A stretch of 64,000 bases of DNA from Thalassospira sp. HJ (GTDB taxonomy: Bacteria > Pseudomonadota > Alphaproteobacteria > Rhodospirillales > Thalassospiraceae), in contig NZ_JYII01000007.1 of assembly GCF_000948415.1 (NCBI RefSeq), positions 1 to 64,000 of the forward strand. The letters run 5' to 3'. This document shows, piece by piece, positions 46,651 through 55,277 of this stretch (positions are counted from its first letter, which is position 1; each line of letters begins with the position of its first letter). Both the position numbers and the translations under genes were made by a program. The notes below the pieces were generated by a model. It was not told where the DNA came from and searched no databases. It was given only the letters and a program-made list of their open reading frames with translations.

Positions 46651-46817
46651 TGTAAACTCTCCTTCGTTACGCTTTGCGGTGTGCTGCTTGCTGTTGTGTT
46701 TCTATCGTGCTTCTGTCGGGGTTTCGCCGTCCCGTTTTCAGTCTATCGACGCTGGGTGTTTGCTGTTGTGACGCGTCTTTTTGGTGCGGTGATTATTTTT
46801 TTCATCGCACATCAGGC

Positions 46818-48017
46818 CTATTGAATGCCCGATGCTCTCAGATGTTCACGCGCGAGCTGAACCCGCTTGCGCACCGCGCAATTGCTAAGCCCTAGGGCGC
46901 TTGCGATCTCGTCATAGGTGCGATCCTGAACACAGCGCATCAAAAGCGGTTTGCGCAGTTTTTCCTGCATCGCCAGAAGCGCTGTTTCAAGCTGATCAAG
47001 CTTTTCACCGGCCAGATAGGACTCCTCGGGACTTGGTGTCACCGGGGCGGTGATGGGGGAGGCCGGTGTATCGGCCGCACCATGGGTTTCCTCGCGGTAT
47101 TCCGCCTTGCGCCGGTTCTGGCGGTGCAAATCAATGCAGGCATTATGGACAATGCGTGACAGCCAGGCGCGGTGGTTACGGATTTCATCCATGGAATCTT
47201 CAAACTTGGTCGATGCCTTGACCATCGCTTCGGACAATGCGTCTTGCGCGTCATCCATATTGCCCGACATCAGTTTCAGGCATTGTTTCAAAAGCGTGTC
47301 CTGCTGATCAATCCACAGTGGCCAGAAATTCGGCGCTGCCGGACCCAGATCCGCATTTTCTTGCGGCGGGCTTTGCGGTGTCGATTGCGCCGGTGGTGTT
47401 TGCCCCTCGGCGGGTGTGGATGGTGTTTGCGGGGTAACGGGTGCTTGGGGGACCGGCTGGCGCAGGGCCGGGCTATCTGCGCCGGGTACAAGACCGCGCA
47501 GGATATCAAGCGGGTCGGTTGGTGTGGTCCCCGGGGATCCAAGAGCACCGGCAATGATGTCTTCCGGGCTGGGGCCGCTGCGCGATGGTTCAAGACCGGG
47601 AAAGCCTGCCAGCGGATTGAAGTCAGAAGGATAACCGGGCGGTGGGCTATAGGGGGTTTGACCGGTATTGGTTGGTTGTTTGGCTGTGCAAGTCGGTGTT
47701 TGCACTTGCTTTGACATGGCTGCCATCGATTGCATGATCGAGCGCGCATCAAGTGGCCCGTTTGTCGGACCGGTTGCGCTTGTTGGATCGCAATCTGGCT
47801 CATCGGGTTCTTCTTGCGCATCTGTTTCGGCAAGCTTTGCCAGATAATCCTCGGCGATGCGTGCGCGTTGTTCCGGTTTGAGCCGTGACCAGATCGAGGT
47901 CACCTTGTCATCGTCGCCCAACGCCAGAGAAAGGCTTTGTTCAAGACTTTTTGCAAAGCTGATCTCGGCTTCTGTCAGGGTTGCCTCATCCTGCGGACTG
48001 TTCTTTTCATTCTGCAC
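46818..48017 (-). CDS. Atypical sigma-70-family factor of the R-body locus
   Basis: The product has about 399 residues. The C-terminal half is a sigma factor: region 2 (CLKLMSGNMDDAQDALSEAM, NHRAWLSRIVHNACIDLHRQ) and region 4 (CVQDRTYDEIASALGLSNCA, VRKRVQLAREHL). The first 225 or so residues are a Pro/Thr/Gln-rich, probably disordered extension not seen in ordinary ECF factors. I chose GTG 48017, six bases after GGAGGGG; the ATGs at 48077 and 48050 lack a ribosome-binding site. It precedes the reb array in the same direction and probably drives it. Confidence 0.85.
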   Translation of the reverse strand: MQNEKNSPQDEATLTEAEISFAKSLEQSLSLALGDDDKVTSIWSRLKPEQRARIAEDYLAKLAETDAQEEPDEPDCDPTSATGPTNGPLDARSIMQSMAAMSKQVQTPTCTAKQPTNTGQTPYSPPPGYPSDFNPLAGFPGLEPSRSGPSPEDIIAGALGSPGTTPTDPLDILRGLVPGADSPALRQPVPQAPVTPQTPSTPAEGQTPPAQSTPQSPPQENADLGPAAPNFWPLWIDQQDTLLKQCLKLMSGNMDDAQDALSEAMVKASTKFEDSMDEIRNHRAWLSRIVHNACIDLHRQNRRKAEYREETHGAADTPASPITAPVTPSPEESYLAGEKLDQLETALLAMQEKLRKPLLMRCVQDRTYDEIASALGLSNCAVRKRVQLAREHLRASGIQ

Positions 48018-48260
48018 TATGGACCCCTCCGGTTGATTGAATGCAACCATAGGCTGATTAAGTTTCGCGGTAATCATTATGACGTGGCCGCAAAGAAAGT
48101 GTGAATAAAAGTTTCAATACATCCTATAGTTGTAATTGCATACGCAACGGCGCAGCCGTCGCGAAACGGGCTGAGAGTCAGGTTGGGACGCGTGATCGCG
48201 CTTTGATGCGCTTGTTGTTATCTCGGACGTTGCGGGTTTTAATCCCGCCTTGTTGTTACA

Positions 48261-48764
48261 TCAGGCCTTCTTGCCCGAAGCGGGTTTTTGCCCGTCCGGG
48301 GTGCTGCTTTCAGAAGGCTGGTCTTTATCGGCCGTGCGCGGTGGAAAGGCTTCGGCAAGGGCTGTTTCGACCTTTTCCGACAGGGCCTGCATACGCAAAT
48401 CAATCTCTTGTGCTATGATTTTGCGGATCTCGTTTGCGATCTCGAACATGACCTGCTGACCGTCATGCGGGTTCGGATCGGATGCCATATGCGGTGCCCC
48501 TTGTTGTGGACCTGGTGCCGGTGGCGCGCTGACCTGCCCTGTGGCTGGTGCGCCGATGGGCGGCTGCGGGGCCTGAGTGCCCGCTTTGACGTTCTCGGCG
48601 TGACCGGCAATGGTCTGTTTCTGATCAAGAACCTGCGCGCGGGCGCGTTCGGCGGCCTGTGACATGGCCTGTTGGGTTGCCAGATATTCCTGATTGAACG
48701 CCTTTCTGACCGCATCCTTGCGGCCACTTGCCGTGGCGATATCGTTCTGTGCCTGTCCGGACAT
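48261..48764 (-). CDS. R-body-locus protein, coiled-coil and proline-rich, unknown
   Basis: I do not recognise the family. The 167-residue protein has an Ala/Gln-rich helical N-terminus (about 1-60, AFNQEYLATQQAMSQAAERA), a proline-rich middle (65-95) and a second amphipathic helix (about 103-140, MFEIANEIRKIIAQEIDLRM), with a polar tail. Its ATG shares one base with the stop of the upstream 511-residue gene (TGATG), so they are co-translated. No secretion signal. A role in R-body assembly or control is inferred only from location. Confidence 0.75.
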   Translation of the reverse strand: MSGQAQNDIATASGRKDAVRKAFNQEYLATQQAMSQAAERARAQVLDQKQTIAGHAENVKAGTQAPQPPIGAPATGQVSAPPAPGPQQGAPHMASDPNPHDGQQVMFEIANEIRKIIAQEIDLRMQALSEKVETALAEAFPPRTADKDQPSESSTPDGQKPASGKKA

Positions 48765-50299
48765 CAGGTGCCTCCCTTGCTGCTGCCAGACCCTCCCGCA
48801 TTGCCGGTTTTGCCCTTGGTGCTGCGGGTTGGCGACTTGGTCGCGGGGGGCTGGGGGTGCTCGCTGGTCGTGCTGCTTGTGTCATCGCTATCGTTCGCGG
48901 TGGTGCTATCGGCTTTTGCCGCTGGCGATGGTGTTGACGGTTTTGACGGTGTCGAGTTTGTTTCCAGCATGAAGGCTGGCGGCATGAAGCCATACTTCTT
49001 CAGATCCTGTGGATCGGGATCATTGGGCAGGCCGGTCAGGCTGGTTTCAAGCCGCCCGCGGCTATCGGAGATCATGCTTGCCGCACGGCAGGCCGAATGA
49101 TCGGTTTGGCTGCTACAGGTCAGGATCGCGGTCGGGGTGCTGGTGCGCGCCGCGGTCAAAAGCTGGGCGGTTACATCAAAGCTGGCCTCGGCCTCATAAC
49201 GGACCAGAACGACCAGACCTGCACCCTTTTTGCCTTCGCTGGGCGGGGTGATCTGCACCCAGAACGGAATGCTGTTATTGGGGCCGACCACGACACTGCC
49301 GGCCACAATCGGGCTGGGCAAGCTGCCGGTATATTCCAGATGGATTGGCACCGGCGCATGGTTGCCAAGGATCAGGCAGATTTTTGCCAGATCAGGTGTC
49401 GTTTCGCTGGTAACGGTGCCAACGTTTTGTTCCAGATGAAGGGCATGGGCCTCCCCGCCATAAATCGGTACTTCCGACATCAGCGGTGCACCGCCATCGC
49501 TTGTCGCACTGTCAAACAATAGTGCGCGCAATTGCGACGGGACCGAGGTCGGCACGGTGACAGAAAGTTCCGACTGCGCATCGGGCGTTGCCCCGACATG
49601 CAGGGACCATTTGCGAAGCGACGTCGGAATGTCCGTTGCCTGCATGCGTGCGGCAATCGCCGTTTGCGCGCTGGTCCGGGTCGGGGACAGCGGATAGCCC
49701 TGTTTCATCCTGATCGACCAGTCCGGCGTGCCATCCGTGGTATCCGACTTGCCTTCAAGCGATGGCATCGCCGTTCTGAACATATCATCGGCGATCACCG
49801 GGCCCTTCATGTCGGTCACGCTGCCGTCAGTATGGGTGGTGGTCACATCCCACTGCGCATTGGTATCTGCCGTACTTGTCGGGGCGGATGCACCATGATC
49901 CCCGGCGCTGTACCAGGGTTCAGAACTTTCCGATGATGCGACATAGCTTGGCATCATGACCTGGGGCGCATGTGTCGAACCATTGCCATCCCCATCCAGC
50001 AGATAGCGTTGAATGATCTGGAATGCTGTTTCCATCGGTTGGGGTTGGGTGCTCTGACCCCCGCCTTGATCTGGCGGGAAACCCGGCAGGCCAAGGTCAC
50101 GACACAGGGCTGCCATCATATCAATGGCGGCCTGCTCGGCACTGCCGGCATCGGGATTTTCGCTTGGTTCTTTCAGATTGTTTTCGGCTTCTGCGGGACC
50201 AGCCTCGGACGGGGTTTGTCCGGGGGTGGTGTTGCTGTCTGGATCGGTCATGGATTTGCCAGATGGTTTGGCTGGTTTGGGCGCGTCACTATCGGTCAT
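48764..50299 (-). CDS. Large unrecognised protein of the R-body locus
   Basis: The 511-residue protein matches no family I know. Residues 1-55 are polar and disordered. A short helical motif AAIDMMAALCRDLGLPGFPP follows. The middle (about 180-420) looks beta-rich (LRKWSLHVGATPDAQSELSV, LVVLVRYEAEASFDVTAQLL), and a Ser/Thr/Pro-rich tail ends in GGSGSSKGG. No signal peptide or membrane helix. I chose ATG 50299 behind GGGGAGTG. It is first in a two-gene operon with 48261. Its large size beside small ribbon subunits suggests a scaffold, cap or regulator. Confidence 0.75.
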   Translation of the reverse strand: MTDSDAPKPAKPSGKSMTDPDSNTTPGQTPSEAGPAEAENNLKEPSENPDAGSAEQAAIDMMAALCRDLGLPGFPPDQGGGQSTQPQPMETAFQIIQRYLLDGDGNGSTHAPQVMMPSYVASSESSEPWYSAGDHGASAPTSTADTNAQWDVTTTHTDGSVTDMKGPVIADDMFRTAMPSLEGKSDTTDGTPDWSIRMKQGYPLSPTRTSAQTAIAARMQATDIPTSLRKWSLHVGATPDAQSELSVTVPTSVPSQLRALLFDSATSDGGAPLMSEVPIYGGEAHALHLEQNVGTVTSETTPDLAKICLILGNHAPVPIHLEYTGSLPSPIVAGSVVVGPNNSIPFWVQITPPSEGKKGAGLVVLVRYEAEASFDVTAQLLTAARTSTPTAILTCSSQTDHSACRAASMISDSRGRLETSLTGLPNDPDPQDLKKYGFMPPAFMLETNSTPSKPSTPSPAAKADSTTANDSDDTSSTTSEHPQPPATKSPTRSTKGKTGNAGGSGSSKGGT

Positions 50300-50481
50300 G
50301 CCTGCACTCCCCAATGGTGCCTTGCAGCACTCAAAAGGGCTCTGCACAAAGCTGCCTCCTGATCTGCAAGAAGTTTAACGTTCCTTGCAAAAAGACGAGG
50401 CGGGGAGTGCGATGTGAAAAGTTTTGCGGCCAAATGACCGGGAAATCACCGGTTTTGTGTTGTGCAATGTGACCTGAATCA

Positions 50482-50516
50482 CAAAACCCCGCCGGGGCTG
50501 ACCCGACGGGGTTTTG
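50482..50516. terminator. Terminator after tRNA-Thr
   Basis: AAAACCCCGCCGG...CCGACGGGGTTTTGTT forms a stem with flanking A and T runs, 10 bp beyond the 3' end of the tRNA on the minus strand. Confidence 0.8.
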
Positions 50517-50526
50517 TTAATCAAAA

Positions 50527-50602
50527 TGGTGCTGGTGATAGGATTTGAACCTACGACCTACGCATTACGAATGCGCCGCTCTACCAGCTGAGCTACACCA
50601 GC
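50527..50602 (-). tRNA. tRNA-Thr (CGU)
   Basis: The 76-nt cloverleaf on the minus strand has acceptor GCTGGTG / CACCAGC, D-loop AGCTCAGCTGGTAGAGC, anticodon CGT in TTCGTAA, T-arm GGTTCAAATCC and encoded CCA. Its 3' end faces the R-body locus, the side where islands usually integrate. Confidence 0.95.
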
Positions 50603-50807
50603 ACGATTCATTTTGTGGCGCGGAAAATACGGACAATCACCGCCCTTGGCAAGAGGTTTGTTGTTCTTTTTGCCAACAAATGCCGGACTTTCAGCCATGC
50701 CCTGAAATCAGGGCGATGACGCACAATATCACATTGACCATGCTGTAATTATCCGGCTTAGATGTGCGCGATCAAAATCGACCAAAAATCATGTGCGGGG
50801 GCAAATC

Positions 50808-51581
50808 ATGTGTCGTTGGCTAAGCTATATCGGGGATCCGGTTTATCTGGAAAAGCTGGTCTTTGAGCCGCGCCATTCGCTGGTCGAGCAAAGCCTGCAT
50901 GCCGAACAGGCCAAAACACCGACCAATGGCGACGGCTTTGGCCTTGGCTGGTATGACGAGCGCCCGACACCGGGGCTTTATCGCGAAATCCTGCCGGCCT
51001 GGAACGACCCGAACCTGCGCTCGCTTGCCCATCACATCCGCTCGGGCCTTTTCTTTGCCCATGTCCGCGCCTCCACCGGGACCCACACCAGCCGCACGAA
51101 CTGCCACCCGTTCTCCCATGGCCAATATCTGTTCATGCATAACGGTCAGATCGGCGATTACCCGCTGGTACGCCGATCGCTTGAAATGATGATCGAGGAT
51201 GAGTTTTACGAAGGGCGGCAGGGTTCCACCGACAGCGAGCTGATCTTTTGTCTGATGCTGACGCTTGGCTTGCGCGAAGACCCGCACCGCGCCATCCGCC
51301 GCACGATCGAGGTCGTTGAAAATGAAATGAAGCAGCGCGGTGCAACGTCGCCGTTCCGTTTCACCGCCTGCCTGTCAAACGGCAAAAGCGTCTGCGCCAT
51401 CCGCCACGCCAGCGACGATAAGCCGCCATCGCTTTACTGGCGCAAACGCGACGACCACGTGATTGTCGTTTCCGAACCGCTTGATACCGAAAGCGACAGC
51501 TGGAAGGCCGTGGCGCCCAACCACACCCTGCATGTCGAAGGCGATCTGACCATCAGCGAAGAAGCAACGCTCGCCTGCTGA
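50808..51581 (+). CDS. Class II glutamine amidotransferase domain protein
   Basis: The 257-residue protein is a stand-alone Ntn-type amidotransferase of the YafJ/EgtC group. Cys2 (MCRWLSYIG) is the expected nucleophile, which fixes the start at ATG 50808 rather than the in-frame upstream ATG. NGDGFGLGWYDER, FFAHVRASTGTHT and FMHNGQIGDY are family motifs. No synthetase domain or ergothioneine genes are adjacent, so the ammonia acceptor or amide substrate is unknown. Confidence 0.88.
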   Translation: MCRWLSYIGDPVYLEKLVFEPRHSLVEQSLHAEQAKTPTNGDGFGLGWYDERPTPGLYREILPAWNDPNLRSLAHHIRSGLFFAHVRASTGTHTSRTNCHPFSHGQYLFMHNGQIGDYPLVRRSLEMMIEDEFYEGRQGSTDSELIFCLMLTLGLREDPHRAIRRTIEVVENEMKQRGATSPFRFTACLSNGKSVCAIRHASDDKPPSLYWRKRDDHVIVVSEPLDTESDSWKAVAPNHTLHVEGDLTISEEATLAC

Positions 51582-52364
51582 TTACGACACGACGACAATC
51601 TGACTGCGCGCCTTGACCAGCGCACGTTGCAGGGCATCCCCCGGCGCGGCGTTAAGTAACACCGTTTGGAAATCACTGGCGTGGCCGTCGCGACAGAGCG
51701 CTTTGCGGCCGACCTTCTTTTCGTCGATCATCAGAATGGCGTGGTCGCAGCACGATACCAGTGCACGCCTTGCGCGGACTTCATCCATGTTGAAGTCGAG
51801 TAAGTCGCCTTCGTCACTCATCCCGCCCACACTGACAATCCCGAAATCGGCGCGCATGCTGCCGAAAAAGTCCGCACTGTCTGCGCCAATGATATCAAGA
51901 TCTCGGGTGCGCACTGTGCCGCCAGCAAGGCGGAGCGTGACATTGGGCGCATTTTGCAGCGCCATCACCACATGTAGGTTGTTGGTTAACACCGTTAAGT
52001 TGCGATGCGATGCCAGATGCTGGGCAGCGAGTTCGGCGGTGGTGCCGGTGCCAATCGCAATCGTGCAGCCCTCCGGGATCAGATCAGCCACCTTGGCGGC
52101 AATCGCCATTTTGCCCGTGCGGTTCCAGTCTTCGCGTTTTTCATAGGCCGAGTTATCCGGATCAGGTGCCGGGCCGGCAAGGCCGTGACGGCGAAACACG
52201 CGGCCCTGTTCATGCAGGTCGCGCAGATCGGTACGGATGGTCTGGACCGAGACATTAAACCGGCGTGCCAGTTCCTCGACCGCCATGAAGCCCGTCGATT
52301 TGACAAGGGCAACGATGCGGTCACGTCGGCGGTCAAGGGGTACTGGATCGGGGGTTTTGGACAC
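51582..52364 (-). CDS. DeoR/GlpR-family transcriptional repressor
   Basis: The 260-residue protein has an N-terminal DeoR winged helix (RRRDRIVALVKSTGFMAVEE, then LARRFNVSVQTIRTDLRDLH) and a sugar-phosphate-binding domain (IAIGTGTTAELAAQHL, ITIGADSADF-like GADSADFFGS, DEKKVGRKAL). DeoR proteins usually respond to phosphorylated sugars or polyols. I chose GTG 52364 by family length; ATGs at 52406 and 52436 are alternatives. It is divergent from the ABC operon, with matching TTTCG-NN-CGAAA sites next to both genes, so it probably represses both. Confidence 0.88.
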   Translation of the reverse strand: MSKTPDPVPLDRRRDRIVALVKSTGFMAVEELARRFNVSVQTIRTDLRDLHEQGRVFRRHGLAGPAPDPDNSAYEKREDWNRTGKMAIAAKVADLIPEGCTIAIGTGTTAELAAQHLASHRNLTVLTNNLHVVMALQNAPNVTLRLAGGTVRTRDLDIIGADSADFFGSMRADFGIVSVGGMSDEGDLLDFNMDEVRARRALVSCCDHAILMIDEKKVGRKALCRDGHASDFQTVLLNAAPGDALQRALVKARSQIVVVS

Positions 52365-52372
52365 GGGTTTTC

Positions 52373-52384
52373 TTTCGTTCGAAA
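52373..52384. promoter_or_regulatory. Operator-like site 1, DeoR side
   Basis: TTTCGTTCGAAA lies 9 bp before the GTG start of the DeoR gene. It is the exact reverse complement of the site at 52523-52534. Confidence 0.6.
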
Positions 52385-52513
52385 GTTGTGATTTCGCTTG
52401 TAGCATATTTATAAACAGGCCGAAATGCTGCTGCATAGCGCGGTTTACCTATTGAAACATTTAATTCTTGGTGTTGTCACACAACTGTTATCGAAATCCA
52501 TATAGCGTCCCGG

Positions 52514-52546
52514 TCGAAATATTTTCGAACGAAACCTTCTTTTCGA
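52514..52546. promoter_or_regulatory. Operator-like cluster 2, ABC operon side
   Basis: TCGAAA-TAT-TTTCGA (52514-52528) overlaps TTTCGAACGAAA (52523-52534), and another TTTCGA follows at 52541. The cluster is 20-50 bp before the binding protein start. Confidence 0.6.
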
Positions 52547-52563
52547 TCTAAGGGATGCCGATC

Positions 52564-53541
52564 ATGCGTAACGTTCTTCTTGCTGCGGTTGCCTCTGCCG
52601 CGATGATGCTGCCGGTTGTGGGTCAGGCTGCTGAGAAGCTGGTGCTTTATACCAGCCAGCCGAACAAGGATGCCCAGACCACTGTTGATGCCTTCATGGC
52701 TGCCAATGCGGATGTTGAAGTTGAGTGGGTCCGTGACGGCACCACCAAAATCATGGCCAAGCTGCGTGCCGAAATCGCTGCTGGCGACCCGCGCCCGGAT
52801 GTTCTTCTGATTGCCGATACCGTAACGCTTGAAGGTCTCAAGCAGGAAGGTCAGCTGCAGGCTTACAAGTCTGGCGAAGCAAGTGCTTATGAAGACGGCC
52901 TTTATGACGGTGAGGGCTATTACTATTCGACCAAGCTGATCACGAGCGGCATCGTTTACAACACCGCCGTCAAGGCCCCGAAATCGTGGAAAGACCTTGC
53001 TGATCCGGCCGTTAAAAACCAGATCGCAATGCCAAGCCCGCTTTATTCCGGTGCGGCCCTTATTCACCTGTCCACCCTGACCGAGAACAAGGATCTTGGC
53101 TGGGATTACTATCAGGCACTGGCTGCCAACGAAGCACGTGCAAAGGGTGGTAATGGCGGTACCTTCAAGGCCGTTGCATCGGGTGAAAAGCCGTATGGCG
53201 TGGTTGTCGACTTCCTTGCGATCCGTGGCAAGGCCGACGGATCACCGGTTGATTTCGTCTTCCCGGAAGAGGGTGTGACTTATGTGACCGAGCCGGTCGC
53301 AATCATGAAAGACGCCAAGAACGTTGATGCCGCGCACAAGTTCGTTGACTTCGTTCTGTCCGAAGCCGGTCAGGAACTGGTTCTTGATATGGGCTACATC
53401 CCGGCACGTAACGGCATGGATCTTCCGGCTGGCTTCCCGGCGCGTAGCGACATCAAGCTGATGGACTTCAATCCGGCCATCGCGCTGGAACAGGCCGAAG
53501 CCAACAAAGAAAAATTCGCAGACATCTTCGGGGCTGAATAA
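52564..53541 (+). CDS. ABC transporter periplasmic binding protein (FbpA/AfuA-like)
   Basis: The 325-residue protein has a signal peptide ending GQAAE (about residue 20). The mature form is an iron-binding-protein-fold cluster D receptor: LVLYTSQPNKDAQTTVDAFM, VEWVRDGTTKIMAKLRAE, GIVYNTAVKAPKSWKDLADP. The Fbp fold serves ferric ion, but relatives bind hexose phosphates (AfuA) or 2-aminoethylphosphonate. With two phosphatases and a DeoR regulator in the locus, a phosphorylated organic ligand is more likely than iron. I chose ATG 52564 behind AAGGG; 52555 is possible. Confidence 0.85.
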   Translation: MRNVLLAAVASAAMMLPVVGQAAEKLVLYTSQPNKDAQTTVDAFMAANADVEVEWVRDGTTKIMAKLRAEIAAGDPRPDVLLIADTVTLEGLKQEGQLQAYKSGEASAYEDGLYDGEGYYYSTKLITSGIVYNTAVKAPKSWKDLADPAVKNQIAMPSPLYSGAALIHLSTLTENKDLGWDYYQALAANEARAKGGNGGTFKAVASGEKPYGVVVDFLAIRGKADGSPVDFVFPEEGVTYVTEPVAIMKDAKNVDAAHKFVDFVLSEAGQELVLDMGYIPARNGMDLPAGFPARSDIKLMDFNPAIALEQAEANKEKFADIFGAE

Positions 53542-55277
53542 TGCAGGCTACAGGTCGCCTTCGCGGCGTTCTGCCTGGCATAATCGCCAAACCAAATGGC
53601 AACCGGTCTTCGGACCGGTTGCTCATCTGGTTGGTGGTGCCGGTATTTGTTATTTCGATTTTGCCGATCCTGCGCCTTGGGTTTGAGGGCGTGATGGTCG
53701 GTGGTGTGCCTTCGTTTGATTATTTTCGTGACGTGCTGGGCAGTTCTTCGACCTGGCGGGCCACGGCAAACAGTCTTTATACGGCGGGTCTGGGAACGAT
53801 TATTTCCCTTCTGATTGGGGGCGCCTTTGCCTTTTTGGTCGCACTGACCGACATACGCGCCAAGGCGGCACTCGTGTTCTGTTTCATGATCCCGATGATG
53901 ATCCCGCCACAGATCACAGCCCTTAGCTGGGTGCAATTGACCGGGCCCAGCAGCGCGCTTTTAAACGCCATTGGCATGGCCCCGCCCATGGGATCACCCC
54001 AGCCGCTTTATTCCGCAGAAGGCATTGCCCTTTTGCTCGGTATTCAGCATGCCTCCATCGTGTTTCTGACACTACGCGCCAATTTACGCATGTTGCCACG
54101 TGAACAGATCGAAGCCGCCCGTCTGGCCGGTGCACGTGGCGGGCGTTTGTGGTGGCAGATAATTTTGCCGCTGACCAGTCCGGGCCTGATTGCCGGCACC
54201 GCGATGGCGTTTGTTACCGCCCTTGGCAATTTTGGTATTCCGGCGATGCTGGGCATTCCGGCGGGCTATCAGACCCTGCCGACATTGATTTATCAAAAGC
54301 TTGCCGGATTTGGCCCGTCTGTTCTGGGCGAGGTTTCCGTTCTTGCCATGCTGATCGGGGCGATTGCGATTTGCGGTGTGGCACTGCATCACCGCTTGCT
54401 GTCCAAACGTGACTATCGCCTGATGGGCATGGTTGGACGGCCGCTTGATGTGAAACTTGGCGCGCGCCGGAGTGTGATTGAAACGGCACTTTGGGCGGTG
54501 TTGGTTGCCATTCTGGTCATTCCGCTTCTGGCACTCTTTACCACGGCACTTGTTCCGGCCTTTGGCGTCAAGCTGACCTTTGCCAACGCCACGTTCGAGG
54601 CATTCCGTGAGGTCATGTTCGTGCAGCCCTCCACCATTCGCGCATTCCAGAACAGCTTCGTGCTCTCGGTCGGGGCGGCGGTGACGCTTGTTCTGATGTG
54701 CCTGCCGCTGGCTTATGTGATGGTCCGCCGTCCATCCAACCTGACCAAGCTGATCAACCTTCTGGTCGAGGTGCCCTATGCGCTTCCCGGCGTGGTTCTG
54801 GCGATTGCCTGCATCTTGTTGTTCATCCGCATTCCGCTGATTGATGTCAGCCTGTATGGCACGCTTGCGATCATTTTTGTCGCTTATCTGGCGCGTTTTC
54901 TGGTGATCGCGCTGCGCCCGGTAATGAACAGCTTTACCCAGCTTGATCCGGCCCTCGAAGAAGCCGCCCAGGCCTGTGGCGCCGGGCTTTCGCGGCGCTT
55001 GCGCGATATCCTGCTGCCGCTTGCTGCACCCTCGGCGGCGGCCGGGGCGCTTTTGGTGTTCCTGACGGCCTTTAACGAGCTTACCGTTTCGGCCCTTTTG
55101 TGGTCGGCCGGGAACGAGACGTTGGGCGTTCTGATTTTCAATCTTGATGACAGTGGCGACACCGTTCTGGCTTCTGCCGTAGCGGTTCTGGTCGTTCTTG
55201 TGGTGATCGCGCTGATGAGCTGTTTTCAGCTTGCCGCGCGCCGTTTGCCCAAAGGAGTTGTACCGTGGCAGACATAA
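53541..55277 (+). CDS. ABC transporter permease, fused two-domain
   Basis: The 578-residue inner-membrane protein is a tandem fusion of two permease domains, each with about six helices, as in FbpB and the 2-AEP permease PhnU2 type. The two EAA loops that contact the ATPase are EAARLAGARGGRLWWQIILP and EEAAQACGAGLSRRLRDILL. Its ATG follows the binding protein with a 1-bp overlap, and its end overlaps the ATPase start by 13 bp. It forms the channel of the importer. Confidence 0.92.
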   Translation: MQATGRLRGVLPGIIAKPNGNRSSDRLLIWLVVPVFVISILPILRLGFEGVMVGGVPSFDYFRDVLGSSSTWRATANSLYTAGLGTIISLLIGGAFAFLVALTDIRAKAALVFCFMIPMMIPPQITALSWVQLTGPSSALLNAIGMAPPMGSPQPLYSAEGIALLLGIQHASIVFLTLRANLRMLPREQIEAARLAGARGGRLWWQIILPLTSPGLIAGTAMAFVTALGNFGIPAMLGIPAGYQTLPTLIYQKLAGFGPSVLGEVSVLAMLIGAIAICGVALHHRLLSKRDYRLMGMVGRPLDVKLGARRSVIETALWAVLVAILVIPLLALFTTALVPAFGVKLTFANATFEAFREVMFVQPSTIRAFQNSFVLSVGAAVTLVLMCLPLAYVMVRRPSNLTKLINLLVEVPYALPGVVLAIACILLFIRIPLIDVSLYGTLAIIFVAYLARFLVIALRPVMNSFTQLDPALEEAAQACGAGLSRRLRDILLPLAAPSAAAGALLVFLTAFNELTVSALLWSAGNETLGVLIFNLDDSGDTVLASAVAVLVVLVVIALMSCFQLAARRLPKGVVPWQT

